This document shows positions 16,227 to 16,987 of a stretch of 16,987 nt of DNA, in pieces. How positions within the stretch are numbered: position 1 is the first letter of the stretch; every line of letters begins with the position of its first letter. The notes below the pieces were generated by a model. The model searched no databases and was not told the origin of the DNA. It saw nothing but the letters and a program-made list of their open reading frames with translations. This DNA is from Thiosocius sp963719025 (GTDB lineage Bacteria > Pseudomonadota > Gammaproteobacteria > Chromatiales > Chromatiaceae), in the NCBI GenBank assembly GCA_963719025.1, contig CAVRBK010000046.1, positions 1-16,987 of the forward strand, given 5' to 3'. Both the position numbers and the translations under genes were made by a program.

Positions 16227-16987
16227 GTTGCAACCTCGTCCCAGGGCAGCGCGGCGAGTGGGGGCCGCGCAAGACCCAGCGGCGTCGCCTGTCCACCCGA
16301 TGGTTTTATCCCCTGCGCCTGCAGTCCCTGCTCGACCAGCCTGGCCACGCGCGGTGCGAACGCCAGCTTGGTCGGCCAACAGGTCAGCACGCCATCGCCG
16401 GAGCCGACAAAGGCGTCGTCCGGCCGCTTTTCCCCCGGGGTGGCCACCTCGGCACGATCGATATTGAGGGTGGCCCACTCGATATCGCCCAGCCGCGCCC
16501 ACGGCAACAGCTCGGCCAGCTCGCGGCGCCCGGCCTCGCACTGCGCGTCATGCGAGCGATCGATGCCCTCTTCGGCCACCTGCCCGCCCAGGTACCAGAC
16601 CACGCGGCCATCGTCGCAGGGATAGCTGGTAATGGTCAGGCGCGGGTTCGCACTCGCCCCCAGGCAATGCGCATGCAGCAATGGCAGATCACCGCGCACC
16701 ATCAACATGTTCAAAGGCCGCAGTTGCATCTTCGGCGCATCCAGACCGGCGCGCGCCAGCAGTTCGGCATTGCCCTTGCCGGCGGTCATGATCAGCGCAG
16801 CGGCGCCGATCACCTGCCCATCGGGCAGCGTGATCTGCCAGCCATCACCGTCACGCTCGAGGCAGGGCAGATCCGGCAGCAGGTAGCACTGCCCGCCATA
16901 CTGCGCGTGGATCGTCTGGGCCAGCGAGGCGGGATCGAGTACCGGTTCGTCGAGACGATACAGGCTGCCGCGGAAATCCGGGCTGTC
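16217..16987 (-). CDS. FAD-dependent oxidoreductase, 3' part (DAO family)
   Basis: The C-terminal 256 residues of a DAO-family flavoprotein oxidoreductase. The frame is open to the window's right edge (D-S-P-D-F-R-G-S-L-Y), so the N-terminal FAD-binding Rossmann part is missing. Visible family blocks are IGAAALIMTAGKGN (FAD contact), PKMQLRPLNMLMVRGDLP, HCLGASANPRLTITSYP, VWYLGGQVAEEGIDRS and WATLNIDRAEVATPGEKRPDDAFV, then WPTKLAFAP. These resemble uncharacterised COG0579-like oxidoreductases. Substrate unknown. Its stop overlaps the aldo/keto reductase start by 10 bases, giving a three-gene leftward unit with waaA. Confidence 0.85.
   Translation of the reverse strand, partial: DSPDFRGSLYRLDEPVLDPASLAQTIHAQYGGQCYLLPDLPCLERDGDGWQITLPDGQVIGAAALIMTAGKGNAELLARAGLDAPKMQLRPLNMLMVRGDLPLLHAHCLGASANPRLTITSYPCDDGRVVWYLGGQVAEEGIDRSHDAQCEAGRRELAELLPWARLGDIEWATLNIDRAEVATPGEKRPDDAFVGSGDGVLTCWPTKLAFAPRVARLVEQGLQAQGIKPSGGQATPLGLARPPLAALPWDEVATWS

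Overview
This is a GC-rich window with tightly packed genes and clear Shine-Dalgarno sites. Its gene content (LutBC lactate oxidation, monomeric isocitrate dehydrogenase, WaaA for LPS core, a TPP-riboswitch thiC next to a PIMT-like/rhodanese pair, YdcH and PilZ proteins) fits a Gram-negative gammaproteobacterium. It feels most like the Chromatiales/Ectothiorhodospiraceae, but that placement is inferred from family resemblance, not from a database search.

Layout. At 1-1389 (+) lie the 3' part of lutB and all of lutC, overlapping. They face an MFS transporter (minus), preceded on the same strand by a TerB-like gene. At 3414-3838 (+) is the decayed remnant of an Aer-type aerotaxis receptor, followed by a single-domain PilZ gene (+) and a convergent YdcH/DUF465 gene (-). 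The monomeric isocitrate dehydrogenase gene (-) fills 4809-7052 and ends at a clear intrinsic terminator. At 7354-8502 is a mobile-element island: a REP-associated tyrosine transposase (RAYT, IS200-like HUH enzyme) with a degenerate repeat cluster on its left and a perfect 48-bp tandem duplication on its right. The two clusters share the odd palindrome GGTC-S-GACC in opposite orientation.

Next is thiC (-), with a TPP riboswitch and an 8-bp hairpin that would sequester its ribosome-binding site. The thiC reading frame is broken by one extra base, about 150 codons before the end, which removes the radical-SAM cysteine motif from the product. Divergent from it is a compact plus-strand operon of a PIMT-like methyltransferase, a single-domain rhodanese and a hemerythrin-domain protein. 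A convergent minus-strand gene encodes a secreted protein made of about four 80-residue repeats (twelve sub-repeats of the type PA-x-Y...) followed by a peptidoglycan-binding domain. The right end is a minus-strand operon: a partial FAD-dependent oxidoreductase, an aldo/keto reductase and waaA, with overlapping starts and stops.

Most of the window is conserved core metabolism and envelope biogenesis. The unusual parts are the RAYT island with its paired repeat clusters, the broken but riboswitch-controlled thiC next to it, the aerotaxis pseudogene, and the PA-x-Y repeat protein. I found no CRISPR array, tRNA, rRNA, prophage or recognisable defence system.
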